From contig JAAYLR010000012.1 of the NCBI GenBank assembly GCA_012521815.1, positions 1 through 39,463 of the forward strand: 39,463 bases of DNA. Reading direction: 5' to 3'. This DNA is from Acidobacteriota bacterium (GTDB lineage Bacteria; Acidobacteriota; Thermoanaerobaculia; Multivoradales; JAGPDF01). A program made the translations under genes and the position numbers. The notes under the pieces were generated by a model, which saw only the letters and a list, made by a program, of their open reading frames with translations, made no database searches and had not been told where the DNA came from. Position 1 is the stretch's first letter. The number at the start of each line of letters is the position of its first letter. Positions 7,800 through 16,371 of the stretch are shown here, one piece after another.

Positions 7800-9418
7800 C
7801 GCACCTCCCCGGCCCAGTAGACGGGCCACGTCCACCACGCCTCGCCGGCGAGCTCGAAACGCTGCACGCTGTCGAGCGCCGCCGCGACCGCCGCCCACGG
7901 TTCGAGGGCGAGCTCCACCTCCTGCCCCGCCCGCAGCCGCGCGAGCGCCGTCGGCGCCCCCTCGTGCCAGACCCGGACGTAGACCACCGCCGGGCCGTCC
8001 GGAAGCTCCACCGCGAGCGCTCCGAGCGCCTCGCGGTACGGTGACTCCCCCGCCGGCGGCGGCGCGACGGCGCGGATCCGTCCCCGCACCCGGAGCGGTA
8101 CCGCCGGCTCGCTCGCTGCCGGCGGCCGGGCGGTCCGGGCTGACCCGCTGGCGAACCCGAGCAGACGCCAGTCGCCCTGCGAGAGCTCCCGGGTGGCGAA
8201 CTCCCAGACCACCGCCCGTACGCCGGCAAGCGGCTCCTCGCCGCGCTCGAGCGCCTGCGCGAGCGCGGCGCGCGCGGCGAGCGCACCGCCGGCATTGCGG
8301 GCGATCCGCCCGACCGGCAGGCCGAGCTCGGCCGCGAGCTGCTCGGCGAGACCGGCCCCCTCCCCCCAGCCGAGGTCGGCGGTCGCGTAGACGTTCGTGA
8401 AGCTGTCGCCGAGGAGGAGCACCGGCGCCCCGCCCGCCGGCCGCCACGGCGCACCGTCGGCCGCCTGGACCACCGGCCGGATCGTGACCTCCTCCAGCGG
8501 ATAGAGCGGCGCCCAGGCGGGCAGGCCGAGGAGGGCGACGCTGTCGCCCCGGCTCCGGACCCGGCTCTCCGTACGGCGCAGCGCGAGCTCAGGGGGAGGC
8601 AGCGGCGCGCTCTCCCGGAGCCGCCGGGCGAGCGCCGCCGCCACCGCCTCCATCGCCGCGGGATGCCAGTGGCTGTCTCCCCGCAGATAGGCCCGCTGCC
8701 CCGTGGCGGCCCGGGCGGCGAGCAGCGGCGCGGGGTCGAAGAGCTCGATCCCGTCGGCGGCGAGCGCGGCGAAGAGGGGCAGCTCGGAGGGGTTCCGGAG
8801 GGGCGGCGGCGGTCCGTGCGCGGCGAGCCCCTCCGGCTCGATCGCCGGCTTGACCGGCACCGGCAGGAGCAGGAGCGGGATCCCCTGTCCGGCGAGGTAG
8901 GCGTGGAGCTCCCCAATCGCCGGTCGCGGATCGGCGACGCGGGAGGCCGTGGGCCGCGCCGCCGCTACCCGATGCCCGCCGCCGCTCGCCGGCCCGGCGA
9001 GGAACGGCGCTCCGGTCAGGTGGTCGACGTCCGCGCGGAAGTAGACCTCGCCGCCCGCTCCCGGATAGGCGCGTTCGTTGCCGGCGCCGAGCAGCCCGGT
9101 CAGGAGCGCCTGCACCGGCGGGCGTACCGCGGTGGCGAGCACCGACTCCCGGTCGATCCGGTCCTCGACCGCCGCGAAGCGCGCGGCGAGCTCGCGGTTC
9201 GCGGCGGGCAGGCCGGCCGGCAGCCGGCCGGCGAACAGCCCGGCGAAGGAGCCGCCATCGGCGAGGAGACCGCCGTGCGCGATCTCGAGCCCCCACCAGA
9301 GGAGCGGCAGCACGATGCAGACGGCGAGCAGGGCCCGTCCGGCCGCCGGCCGCAGGCGGGTGGCGGCCATCTCGGTGAGGGCTTCGCGTTCGCGGGCGGA
9401 GGGGGGGAGGCCGGACAT
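7796..9418 (-). CDS. membrane-anchored AlgJ-type SGNH protein with extra C-terminal domain
   Basis: A 540-residue protein with ATG at 9418, five bases after the MBOAT stop. One membrane helix (about residues 25-46) is followed by an AlgJ-like SGNH domain: GNERAYPGAGG then YFRADVDHLTG, LLPVPVKPAIEPEG, D248-S-H250-W and the nucleophile S339 in LLLGDSFTNVY. By family it should transfer an acyl group to an extracytoplasmic acceptor. It is longer than AlgJ (about 390 residues). The extra C-terminal 100 residues, starting before SPYREAL at 459, resemble the end of the PD40/LamG lipoprotein encoded at the head of this operon. It overlaps the second SGNH gene by four bases. Confidence 0.82.
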   Translation of the reverse strand: MSGLPPSAREREALTEMAATRLRPAAGRALLAVCIVLPLLWWGLEIAHGGLLADGGSFAGLFAGRLPAGLPAANRELAARFAAVEDRIDRESVLATAVRPPVQALLTGLLGAGNERAYPGAGGEVYFRADVDHLTGAPFLAGPASGGGHRVAAARPTASRVADPRPAIGELHAYLAGQGIPLLLLPVPVKPAIEPEGLAAHGPPPPLRNPSELPLFAALAADGIELFDPAPLLAARAATGQRAYLRGDSHWHPAAMEAVAAALARRLRESAPLPPPELALRRTESRVRSRGDSVALLGLPAWAPLYPLEEVTIRPVVQAADGAPWRPAGGAPVLLLGDSFTNVYATADLGWGEGAGLAEQLAAELGLPVGRIARNAGGALAARAALAQALERGEEPLAGVRAVVWEFATRELSQGDWRLLGFASGSARTARPPAASEPAVPLRVRGRIRAVAPPPAGESPYREALGALAVELPDGPAVVYVRVWHEGAPTALARLRAGQEVELALEPWAAVAAALDSVQRFELAGEAWWTWPVYWAGEVR

Positions 9419-9423
9419 CGGGC

Positions 9424-10920
9424 TCAGAAGATGAAGTAGATGAACGGGTTGAACTCCTGCGCCGCGAGCGCGGCGAGCGCCGCGGCGAGCAGGAGGGCGG
9501 CGAGCGCCGCGCGGGGCCAGGAGACGATCCGGGTCCACGTCCAGGCCGGTGGCGCGCCCCAGACCACGGCCGCTGCCACGCCGAGCACGAGCAGGTGGTA
9601 CGGGGTCCGCACGAGACCCGGGATCAGCGCCGCGCCCGCCACCGGCTCGCCGGCTCCGAAGAGCCAGCCGTAGTAGGTGCGCGCCGCCGGGAGGTCGCCG
9701 GCGCGGAAGAGGACCCAGGTGAGGAGGACGACGGCGAAGGTCACCCCGACCCGCAGCTCCCGCCGCAGGCGCAGGAGCGGCGAGCGCCGCCCGAGCCCCC
9801 GCTCGCCGACCAGCAGGAGGCCGTGCACCGTGCCCCAGGCGACGAAGTTCCAGGCGGCCCCGTGCCAGAGCCCGGCGAGGGTCATCGTCACGAGCGTCGC
9901 CACCGCGTAGGTCAGGTACGCCTCCCGCCGCGCCGGCAGCGCGAAGCGGTCGAGCCGCCGCCCGGTCGCCCAGGCCAGCGGCAGGAAGAGGTAGTCGCGC
10001 AGGAAGGTGGAGAGCGAGAGGTGCCAGCGGCGCCAGAAGTCGGCGATCGAATCGGCCCGGTACGGGGAGTCGAAGTTCTTCGGGAAGGCGAAGCCGAGCA
10101 TCAGCCCGAGGCCGATCGCCATGTCGGAGTAGCCGGAGAAGTCGAAGTAGATCTGGAAGGCGTAGGCGAAGAGCCCCGTCCAGGCGTCGAGCGGACTCGC
10201 CCACGAGGCGTCGAAGACGAGATCCGCGACCTTGCCGCACGGGTTGGCGAGGAGCACCTTCTTCGCCAGGCCGACGGCGACGAACGCCGCGCCGCGGGAG
10301 AGCTTCGCGAGCGTGTGGGTGCGCTCCCGCAGCTGGTCGGCGACCTCCGAGAAGCGGATGATCGGCCCCGCCACGAGCTGCGGGAACATCGAGACGTAGC
10401 AGGCGAAGTCGACGAACGACGCGAGGGCGCGCGCGTCGCCGCGATAGACGTCGATCGTGTAGCTGAGCGACTGGAAAGTGTAAAAGCTGATCCCGAGCGG
10501 GAGCGCGACCCGGAGCGTCGTGGCGATCGCCGCCTCCGGGATCCCGAGGGCGCCGGCGAGCAGGTTCCAGTTCGTGACCGCGAAGTCGAAGTATTTGAAG
10601 AAGCCGAGCAGCGAGAGGTTGGTGAGGAGCGAGAGCCCGAGCGCGACCCGCTGCCGGCGGCTCCGCGCCCCGCCGCGTGGAAGCGGCGGCGCCTCGCCGG
10701 CACCGCGCCCCGGCCGGTGGCCGGCGATGACGAGCGCCGCGACGTAGTCGACGGCGGTGGAGGTCAGCAGCAGCAGGCAGAAGGCCGGGTTCGTCCAGCC
10801 GTAGAAGAGGTAGGAGAGGAGCGCCAGCGCCCCGTGCCGGGCCTTTCGGGGCAGCGCGTAGTAGAGGCCGAGCGCGAGCGGCGCGAAGACGAAGATGAAG
10901 AGGTGGGAGCTGAAGACCAC
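9424..10920 (-). CDS. AlgI-type MBOAT O-acyltransferase
   Basis: A 498-residue polytopic membrane protein of the membrane-bound O-acyltransferase family, close to AlgI in length and pattern. It starts FSSHLFIFVFAP after a GTG with a GGAG site about nine bases upstream. The family marks are visible: SYLFYGWTNP, ISFYTFQSLSYTIDVYRG, YFDFSGYSDMAIGLGLMLG, PYRADSIADFWRRWHLS, and LAGLWHGAAWNF with the invariant catalytic His353. AlgI-type proteins move acetyl or another acyl group from a cytoplasmic donor across the membrane to a periplasmic SGNH partner. Two such partners follow directly. The gene lies three bases after the PD40/LamG gene. Confidence 0.94.
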   Translation of the reverse strand: MVFSSHLFIFVFAPLALGLYYALPRKARHGALALLSYLFYGWTNPAFCLLLLTSTAVDYVAALVIAGHRPGRGAGEAPPLPRGGARSRRQRVALGLSLLTNLSLLGFFKYFDFAVTNWNLLAGALGIPEAAIATTLRVALPLGISFYTFQSLSYTIDVYRGDARALASFVDFACYVSMFPQLVAGPIIRFSEVADQLRERTHTLAKLSRGAAFVAVGLAKKVLLANPCGKVADLVFDASWASPLDAWTGLFAYAFQIYFDFSGYSDMAIGLGLMLGFAFPKNFDSPYRADSIADFWRRWHLSLSTFLRDYLFLPLAWATGRRLDRFALPARREAYLTYAVATLVTMTLAGLWHGAAWNFVAWGTVHGLLLVGERGLGRRSPLLRLRRELRVGVTFAVVLLTWVLFRAGDLPAARTYYGWLFGAGEPVAGAALIPGLVRTPYHLLVLGVAAAVVWGAPPAWTWTRIVSWPRAALAALLLAAALAALAAQEFNPFIYFIF

Positions 10921-10923
10921 CCG

Positions 10924-13095
10924 TCACTCTCCGGCGCCGGCGGGAGGCGTTCCGAGGTCGAGTCCGAGATCGAGCCCGAGATCGAGATAGAACGGCTGCT
11001 CCCACGCCGCCGGCAGGGTGTCGGCGAGGAAGAGGCTCTGCGCCCGCAACTCCTCGGCGAACGGCCCGAGCCGCAGGACGAACCGCTCCCCCGGCCGGGC
11101 CCCGGCAGCCGGGAGCCGCTCGCCGGCGAGGAGGGCGTAGCGCGCCACGCGGATCCGTCCCGCCGGGAGCTCGCCCGCAAGGACACGGACCACCTCGAAC
11201 TCCTGCACCAGGAGCGCCTCCCGGTACGGGGAGATCTCGGCGAGGGCGGGGGCGGTGGAGGTGGCGAGGAGCCGCAGCTCGGCGATGAGCGGCGGCGCGG
11301 GCGCGGGGCGCTCGGCCCGGCGCTGACGATCGCTCGCGGCGAGCGTCGCCGCGCTCTCGGCACGGGCGCCGATCCGGAGGCTTTCCACCCAGCCCCGCCA
11401 CCGCTCCGGGCTCCGCTCCTCGCCGCCCACGGCGAAATGGACCGCGCGCCACGGGAAGAAATCGCCCGGCACGAGCTGCTCGGTGAGGTACGGGACGCCG
11501 TCGAGGTACGACGAGAGCCGCCCCGGCGTGAAGGTGACCGCGAGGCGCACCGGCCGGCCGGCGGCAAGCCGCCCGACCTCGACCGGAGCGCCGGCGGGAG
11601 CGGTATCGGAGGTCCGCAGGTGGAGCTGGAGGCTCTCCCCCTCCTGGTACAGCGTGAAGCTGCGGCTCCCCGGAGCGTTGGCGAGGGCGACGATCGGTCC
11701 CCCGCTGCCGGAGGCGACCGACCACGGCTCGATCGCGAGCTCGAGCGTCAGCTCGTTGGTCGCCATGAGCGCCCCGTTGAGCTCTTCGGCGAGGGCGGGA
11801 GCGAGGGTGAACCGCCCGCCGGCGAGTGCCATCCGGCCGCTGCCGTCGAACCAGGCCCACCCTTCGGAAGTGAAGAGATCGGCTGCGGCGAACGGTTCAC
11901 CCTCCCGCCAGCCGCGGCCGACCGTGTCGGCGTCGGGCCAGAGGAGGCGGAGCGCCTCCTCGCTCACCGGCCACCGCTCGGCCGGGAGCGGCGGGCTCGC
12001 CGCCCGGGGCGCCGGCCGGCGGGCGCCGGTCTCGCCCGCCCGGTGCCCGGCCGGCGGCGACGCGAGCCAGAGGTCGGGGAAGCGGTCGACGGCCGGATCG
12101 TCGGTGAGCCGGACCACCGGCCCCACGGGTTCGAGCGTCTCCGGATCGGTGGCAACCGCGAAGATCTCGTAGTCGGCGGTGAAGTGGTCGTGCTCGCCGC
12201 GGCTCGCGGCGAAGGCGAGCGCCGCTCCGTCCCGCGTGGGGTTCGGGAAGTAGAGGTAGCCGAAGCCGTCGATGGTCCGCGGGTCGTTCCGCGCGAGGAG
12301 CGTCGTCTGCCTGCGGCTCTCGAGATCGAGCCGCGCGATCGGGCCCCCCGCCCCGGCGCTCCAGACGCCCCAGCGCCCGTCCTGCGAGAAGACGGGCTGG
12401 CAGCCGCCGAGCCGCGGCGCCGTCTCGATCCGGCGCGTGGCGGCGTCGTAACGGGAGAAGGTCGGATCGCCGGTGGTGGCGAACCGCCCCGTCGGGTCGA
12501 TGAGCCAGCCGAACTCCGCGCGCGGCTCGGCGGTCAGCCGTTCGCGCTCGCCGCTCGCGAGATCGAGCCGGACGGTGTACCCCTCCCCGTCGATCAGCAC
12601 CACCGCCCCGTTCCCCCACCAGACGGCGGCCCGGTGCTCGGCGTAGGTCCGCGCCCGGGGGGCGAGGGTGCGGGTGGCGCCGGTGGCGAGGTCGACGAGC
12701 CGCAGCTCGCCGGTCGCCCGGCCATCCTCGTATCCGGCCCGGCCCGCGGGCAGGCTCAGGTAGACGAGACGGCTCCCGTCCGGCGAGAAGAGCGGGCAGC
12801 AGTGGTCGCGATCCGGCTCGTCGGGCGAGAGCTGCCGGGGCTCGGCCGCCGCGAGATCGCGCAGGAAGATCCGGAACTCTCCGGTACGGTTCGACTCCCA
12901 GGCGACCTGCCCCGCGCCGAGGAGCACCGCCGGCGCAGCGGGCGTCACCCCTTCCTGCGCCGGTACCCGGGCACAGCCGAGACCGAGGAAGAGCGGGAGC
13001 AGAGACCACCAGCGCGAAGACAGTCGGATACCTCCTGCCACCGGAGCGGCGTCATCCCATCCTACGTGTCCCGGCGCCGCTACGCGGATGGGCAC
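10924..13095 (-). CDS. PD40 beta-propeller / LamG-like lipoprotein at head of acylation operon
   Basis: About 700 residues. TolB/PD40-type propeller repeats occupy roughly residues 60-340 (FSPDGSRLVYLSL, FSQDGRWGVWS and YLYFPNPTRDGAALAFAASR fit the family). A LamG or concanavalin A-like domain follows at about 405-585 (SYLDGVPYL), and the last 90 residues, from SPYREAL at 622, resemble the C-terminus of the SGNH protein two genes downstream. The protein ends in a small DLGL repeat. The start is uncertain: GTG at 13095 is the longest and GTG at 13041 is possible. CTG at 13023 follows a strong AGGAGG by seven bases and gives an ideal lipoprotein signal (SSRWWSLLPLFLGLGC). It may bind the glycan that the downstream enzymes modify. 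Confidence 0.75.
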   Translation of the reverse strand: MPIRVAAPGHVGWDDAAPVAGGIRLSSRWWSLLPLFLGLGCARVPAQEGVTPAAPAVLLGAGQVAWESNRTGEFRIFLRDLAAAEPRQLSPDEPDRDHCCPLFSPDGSRLVYLSLPAGRAGYEDGRATGELRLVDLATGATRTLAPRARTYAEHRAAVWWGNGAVVLIDGEGYTVRLDLASGERERLTAEPRAEFGWLIDPTGRFATTGDPTFSRYDAATRRIETAPRLGGCQPVFSQDGRWGVWSAGAGGPIARLDLESRRQTTLLARNDPRTIDGFGYLYFPNPTRDGAALAFAASRGEHDHFTADYEIFAVATDPETLEPVGPVVRLTDDPAVDRFPDLWLASPPAGHRAGETGARRPAPRAASPPLPAERWPVSEEALRLLWPDADTVGRGWREGEPFAAADLFTSEGWAWFDGSGRMALAGGRFTLAPALAEELNGALMATNELTLELAIEPWSVASGSGGPIVALANAPGSRSFTLYQEGESLQLHLRTSDTAPAGAPVEVGRLAAGRPVRLAVTFTPGRLSSYLDGVPYLTEQLVPGDFFPWRAVHFAVGGEERSPERWRGWVESLRIGARAESAATLAASDRQRRAERPAPAPPLIAELRLLATSTAPALAEISPYREALLVQEFEVVRVLAGELPAGRIRVARYALLAGERLPAAGARPGERFVLRLGPFAEELRAQSLFLADTLPAAWEQPFYLDLGLDLGLDLGTPPAGAGE

Positions 13096-13098
13096 TGA

Positions 13099-13104
13099 TA
13101 TTCT
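13099..13104 (+). promoter_or_regulatory. -10-like element before the flippase gene
   Basis: TATTCT lies 16 bases before an ATG at 13121 that opens an eight-codon frame (MSAPGLRR) whose TGA overlaps the flippase ATG at 13144. No clear -35 box is seen. The arrangement suggests a short leader with a small coupled reading frame. Evidence is pattern only. Confidence 0.3.
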
Positions 13105-13143
13105 GCCCCTTCACCTGACCATGAGCGCCCCCGGACTCCGCCG

Positions 13144-14574
13144 ATGACCGCGCCCGACGCGACCGCCCGCGGGCTGCTCCGCTCCTCGAGCGCCGCGACC
13201 CTCGCCCAGATCTGGCGGATGGGGCTCCTCCTCGGGACGAACATCGTCCTCCGCCGGCTCCTCCCCGCCGGCGAATGGGGGATCTGGACCTGGGCCGAGT
13301 CGGTCTTCCTGATCCTCGCCACGGTGCGCGATCTCGGGATGCCGAGCCACGTCGTGCGGCTGCGCCCCTCGCCGTTCGGCGCGCTCCTCGCCGTCGAAGC
13401 GATCTGGGGAGCGCTGCTCGCCACCGGGGTCGCCACGGCCGCGCCGCTGCTCGCCCGCCTCTTCAGCGATCCGGAGCCGGCGGTGGTGCCGGTGCTCCGG
13501 GTGCTCGTCGTCTATCTCCTTCTCGAGGGGCTGGCGGCGGTGCCGCTGACCTATCTCGAAGCCGAGCTGCAGGTGCAGCGATCGCTGTTCCCCGAGCTGC
13601 TGCGGGGCATCACCTACTGCGCCGTGACCTTCACGCTCGCGCTTCGCGGCCAGGGCGTCTGGAGCATCGTCTGGGGACAGATCGCGGCGGTGAGCGTCTA
13701 CGCCGCCGCCCTCTGGCTCGCCACCCGGCGGGAGATGCGGCTGCGCTCGGTTCCCGCGAACCGGTTCCCGGCGCTCGTGCGCGACGCCCTGCCGGTCGGC
13801 AGCGTCTGGCTCCTCCAGATCGCCGTCCTCTACCTCGACAGCCTGATCGTCGGCTGGCGGTTCGACCAGGTCACGGTCGGCGAGTACGGCTTCGCGCTGC
13901 TCTGCGCCCTGCTCGCCACCCGGGTGATGCAGCAGCCGGTGGCGCGGGCCCTCTACCCCGCTTTCGTCGCCCTCCGCGACGATCCCCGGCGGAAGTTCGA
14001 GGCGTACCGGCTCGGCACGCTCGTCCTCGCGGCGCTCGAGATCCCCGCCGCCGCGCTGCTCGCGGTCAACGCCGACCTCGCGGTGCGCCTGCTCGGCGGC
14101 ACGCAGTGGGTGGCCGCCCCCGGTTTCCTGCGGGTCCTCGCCTTCGCGCCGCTCGTCGACCTCTTCGGGCGCTTCGGCGGCGAGCTGCTCATCGCCCTCC
14201 ACCGCGACCGGGTGCGGGTCGCCTCGCTCGTCGCGAACCTCTTCTCGATCGGCGCCGCCGGCCTCCTCTTCACCGGCTGGTTCGGCCCCGCGGGGATGGC
14301 CTGGGCCCGCTACCTGCCGCTCGGAGCGCTGATCGTCGCCTGGGCGGTCCACCGGATCGACCCGGCCGGCTTCCGTCGCCTCGCTACCGATCTCGGCGGG
14401 ATCGTGCTCGTGACGGCGCCCCTCTTCGCGGCCGTCCGGGCGCTCGGGCCGGAGGCACCGTGGCCGCGCCTCGGCCTCTCGCTCGCCGCCGCCGCGGGCT
14501 CCCTCGGGACGAGCTGGTGGCGCTTCGGCGCCGATTTCCGTTCGTTCTTCGGCCGGCCGGCGAGCGCTCAGTAG
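13144..14574 (+). CDS. Wzx-like polysaccharide/lipid-linked oligosaccharide flippase
   Basis: A 476-residue protein that is almost entirely hydrophobic helices (about 12 to 14), opening with an amphipathic region and LRSSSAATLAQIWRMGLLLG, as in the Wzx / RfbX / MurJ-like polysaccharide transport superfamily. Such proteins flip undecaprenyl-linked glycan units from the cytoplasmic to the periplasmic face of the inner membrane. Its neighbours, which include a methyltransferase, epimerases and glycosyltransferases, support a surface-polysaccharide role. No Wzy polymerase or chain-length protein is found in the window, so the polymer may be short or other genes may lie elsewhere. It converges with the methyltransferase gene, overlapping by seven bases. 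Confidence 0.85.
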   Translation: MTAPDATARGLLRSSSAATLAQIWRMGLLLGTNIVLRRLLPAGEWGIWTWAESVFLILATVRDLGMPSHVVRLRPSPFGALLAVEAIWGALLATGVATAAPLLARLFSDPEPAVVPVLRVLVVYLLLEGLAAVPLTYLEAELQVQRSLFPELLRGITYCAVTFTLALRGQGVWSIVWGQIAAVSVYAAALWLATRREMRLRSVPANRFPALVRDALPVGSVWLLQIAVLYLDSLIVGWRFDQVTVGEYGFALLCALLATRVMQQPVARALYPAFVALRDDPRRKFEAYRLGTLVLAALEIPAAALLAVNADLAVRLLGGTQWVAAPGFLRVLAFAPLVDLFGRFGGELLIALHRDRVRVASLVANLFSIGAAGLLFTGWFGPAGMAWARYLPLGALIVAWAVHRIDPAGFRRLATDLGGIVLVTAPLFAAVRALGPEAPWPRLGLSLAAAAGSLGTSWWRFGADFRSFFGRPASAQ

Positions 14575-15470
14575 CGCACGACCACCGGCGGCAGCCGCCG
14601 GGGCCGGAGGCGCAGCAGCCGCGCCCGGAAACACTTGAGAGAGCGTTGCCACGCGGGCGGCGGTGCCACCCCCGGCGCGCCCGCACCGGCGGCTGCCGGC
14701 TCCTCCGCCCGCGCCGCGTGGAAACGGGCGAAGTAGCTCTGCTGGGGGATCCGGTCGCCCGTCGCCCCCGCTACCTTCGTCGCCGCCACGAAGAGCCCCA
14801 CCTGCCGCGCCCGGAAGCCGCCGTAGGCGAGGTGGTCGAGGCAGCCGGGCTCGTAGCGGCGGATCGGCCACCGCGGCGAGTCGAAACGGCCGCGCACCCA
14901 GAAGGGAAAGAACTCGAAGAACCACTCCGCGTCGAGCCGCCAGCCGTTGGCGGTGTAGAAGTCGTGGAAGAGCGTCGGGGAGAACATGTAGAAGCCGTGG
15001 TCGACGTGGTTCGTCGACGGTGCCATGCCGTGCACCATCCGTCCTCCGGGCTTCAGGAGCGCGTGGAGGTTGGCGAAGACCCGGGGCAGATGGAAGACGT
15101 GCTGGATCGTCCCCGCCTCGAAGACGGCGTCGAAGCGGCCGGCAAGCCCGGCCGGCAGCGGCTCGTTGAGATCGAGCAGGTGGTCGGGCCGCTCCCAGTC
15201 GGAGACATCGGCGCTCTCGACCTCCGCGAAGCCGAGGAGGCGGAAGAAGGTGCGATCCGAGAGGCAGCCCTGCCGGGCGAGCTCCGGCTGGTGGGAGAGC
15301 TCCACGGGTCCGGGATCCGCGAGTGTGACTTCCTGTTCGGCCGCCCACTCCCGGAGCTCCGCCTCGGTGCAGTAGATCGACATCCGTCCGAGCTCGAGGA
15401 GCCGGCCGGAGAAGGGGTGGCGGCGCGCCTCGTCGAGCAGCAGCCTCGCGGTGCCGCGCGGGATGCCCAT
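14568..15470 (-). CDS. SAM-dependent methyltransferase (class I)
   Basis: A 300-residue protein. The core pattern of a class I methyltransferase is visible: a first strand and loop around LLELGRM, an acidic strand end at DLNEPLP, then FDAVFEAGTIQHVFHLP and LHALLKPGGRMVHGMAPS, which correspond to motifs III and IV. The following NHVDHGFYMFSPTLFHDFY segment is shared by glycan-cluster methyltransferases of unknown acceptor. It probably methylates a sugar or a lipid-linked intermediate. The ATG overlaps the stop of the upstream epimerase (TGATG), so the two form an operon read leftwards. The glycine-rich loop of the SAM site is less canonical than usual. Confidence 0.7.
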   Translation of the reverse strand: MGIPRGTARLLLDEARRHPFSGRLLELGRMSIYCTEAELREWAAEQEVTLADPGPVELSHQPELARQGCLSDRTFFRLLGFAEVESADVSDWERPDHLLDLNEPLPAGLAGRFDAVFEAGTIQHVFHLPRVFANLHALLKPGGRMVHGMAPSTNHVDHGFYMFSPTLFHDFYTANGWRLDAEWFFEFFPFWVRGRFDSPRWPIRRYEPGCLDHLAYGGFRARQVGLFVAATKVAGATGDRIPQQSYFARFHAARAEEPAAAGAGAPGVAPPPAWQRSLKCFRARLLRLRPRRLPPVVVRY

Positions 15471-16369
15471 CAGAGCCTTCCGGCGGCCCGTTCGGCGCGA
15501 TACCAGGCGATGGTGCGGGCGAGCCCTTCGGCGAGCGGGATCCGCGGCCGGAAGCCGGTCTGCGCGGCGGTGGCCTCGACGTCGGCGCGCCGCACCCGCT
15601 CCAGCGGCCGGTCGGCGAGCGCGCCGATCTCGGGCGGCGGCCCTCCGACCATCAGGCAGATCCGCTCCGCGATCTCCCGCACCGTGACGAGCTGGCCGCT
15701 GCCGAGGTCGAACCGGCGCCCTTCGATCCGGGGGGTGCGCGCGAGGGCGAGCAGGCCCGCGGCGACGTCGGCCACGTGGATCCAGTCGACCGGCCGGGTG
15801 CCGCTCGAGAGCTTCGGGGGGCGGCCGGCGAGCGCTTCGAGGATCGAGTATGGGACGACCTTCGCGACGTCCCCCTGCCCCTCGCCGTAGACCATGAAGA
15901 TCCGGGCGGTGACGACCGGCGCGGCGTAGAGCGCGTGGAAGAAGCGGGCGTAGAGCGCCTGCGCCCCCTTCGCCACCGCGTACGGCGAGCCGGCCGGCTC
16001 GTCGGCCTCCGGCTCCTCCATCGAGCCCGCGAGCACGAGCCGCCGGCAGCCGGTCCGCGAGCCCTCGATCAGGATGTTGACCGAGGTCGCGAGGTTGTCC
16101 CGGAAGGCGGGCCCCACGAGCTCGATCCCCCGCCGCCCGGTCACGAGGCTCGCGAGGTGGAAGACCACCTCGGGGCGGGCGGCGGCGAAGACCCGGGAGA
16201 CATCGTCGAGCCGGGCGAGGTCGCCCTGGAGCCAGGTGACCTCGCTGCTCGAGGCGCGCGCCGTGCGGGAGACGGCGAAGATGGCGGCCCCCGCCTCGCG
16301 CAGGTCCGCGAGCAGGCGGGTGCCGAGGAAACCCGAAGCACCGGTGACGAGGACTCTCTGGCCGCGCAT
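15470..16369 (-). CDS. NAD(P)-dependent sugar epimerase/dehydratase (extended SDR)
   Basis: A 299-residue protein with the nucleotide-binding motif GASGFLG at residues 10-16 and the catalytic pair Tyr130 and Lys134 in SPYAVAKG. The rest follows the nucleotide-sugar epimerase/dehydratase pattern (VFHLASLV, RIFMVYGEGQGD, VDWIHVADVAAGL). It should act on a nucleoside-diphosphate sugar in the cytoplasm, by epimerising, dehydrating or reducing it; the precise reaction cannot be told from sequence. The Ser of the usual Ser-Tyr-Lys triad falls in LAGSMEEP. It is divergent from the glycosyltransferase at 16433 and coupled to the methyltransferase downstream. Confidence 0.85.
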   Translation of the reverse strand: MRGQRVLVTGASGFLGTRLLADLREAGAAIFAVSRTARASSSEVTWLQGDLARLDDVSRVFAAARPEVVFHLASLVTGRRGIELVGPAFRDNLATSVNILIEGSRTGCRRLVLAGSMEEPEADEPAGSPYAVAKGAQALYARFFHALYAAPVVTARIFMVYGEGQGDVAKVVPYSILEALAGRPPKLSSGTRPVDWIHVADVAAGLLALARTPRIEGRRFDLGSGQLVTVREIAERICLMVGGPPPEIGALADRPLERVRRADVEATAAQTGFRPRIPLAEGLARTIAWYRAERAAGRL

Positions 16370-16371
16370 CG

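Noticed and set aside
10952-10990. Short tandem DNA repeat coding for DLGLDLGLDLG at the end of the PD40/LamG protein
   Set aside because: Only three short units; probably replication slippage with no clear role.
9595-13098. 1167-codon open frame on the plus strand
   Set aside because: Runs antisense to the MBOAT and PD40/LamG genes, is full of Arg, Gly, Pro and Glu, and has no recognisable domain.
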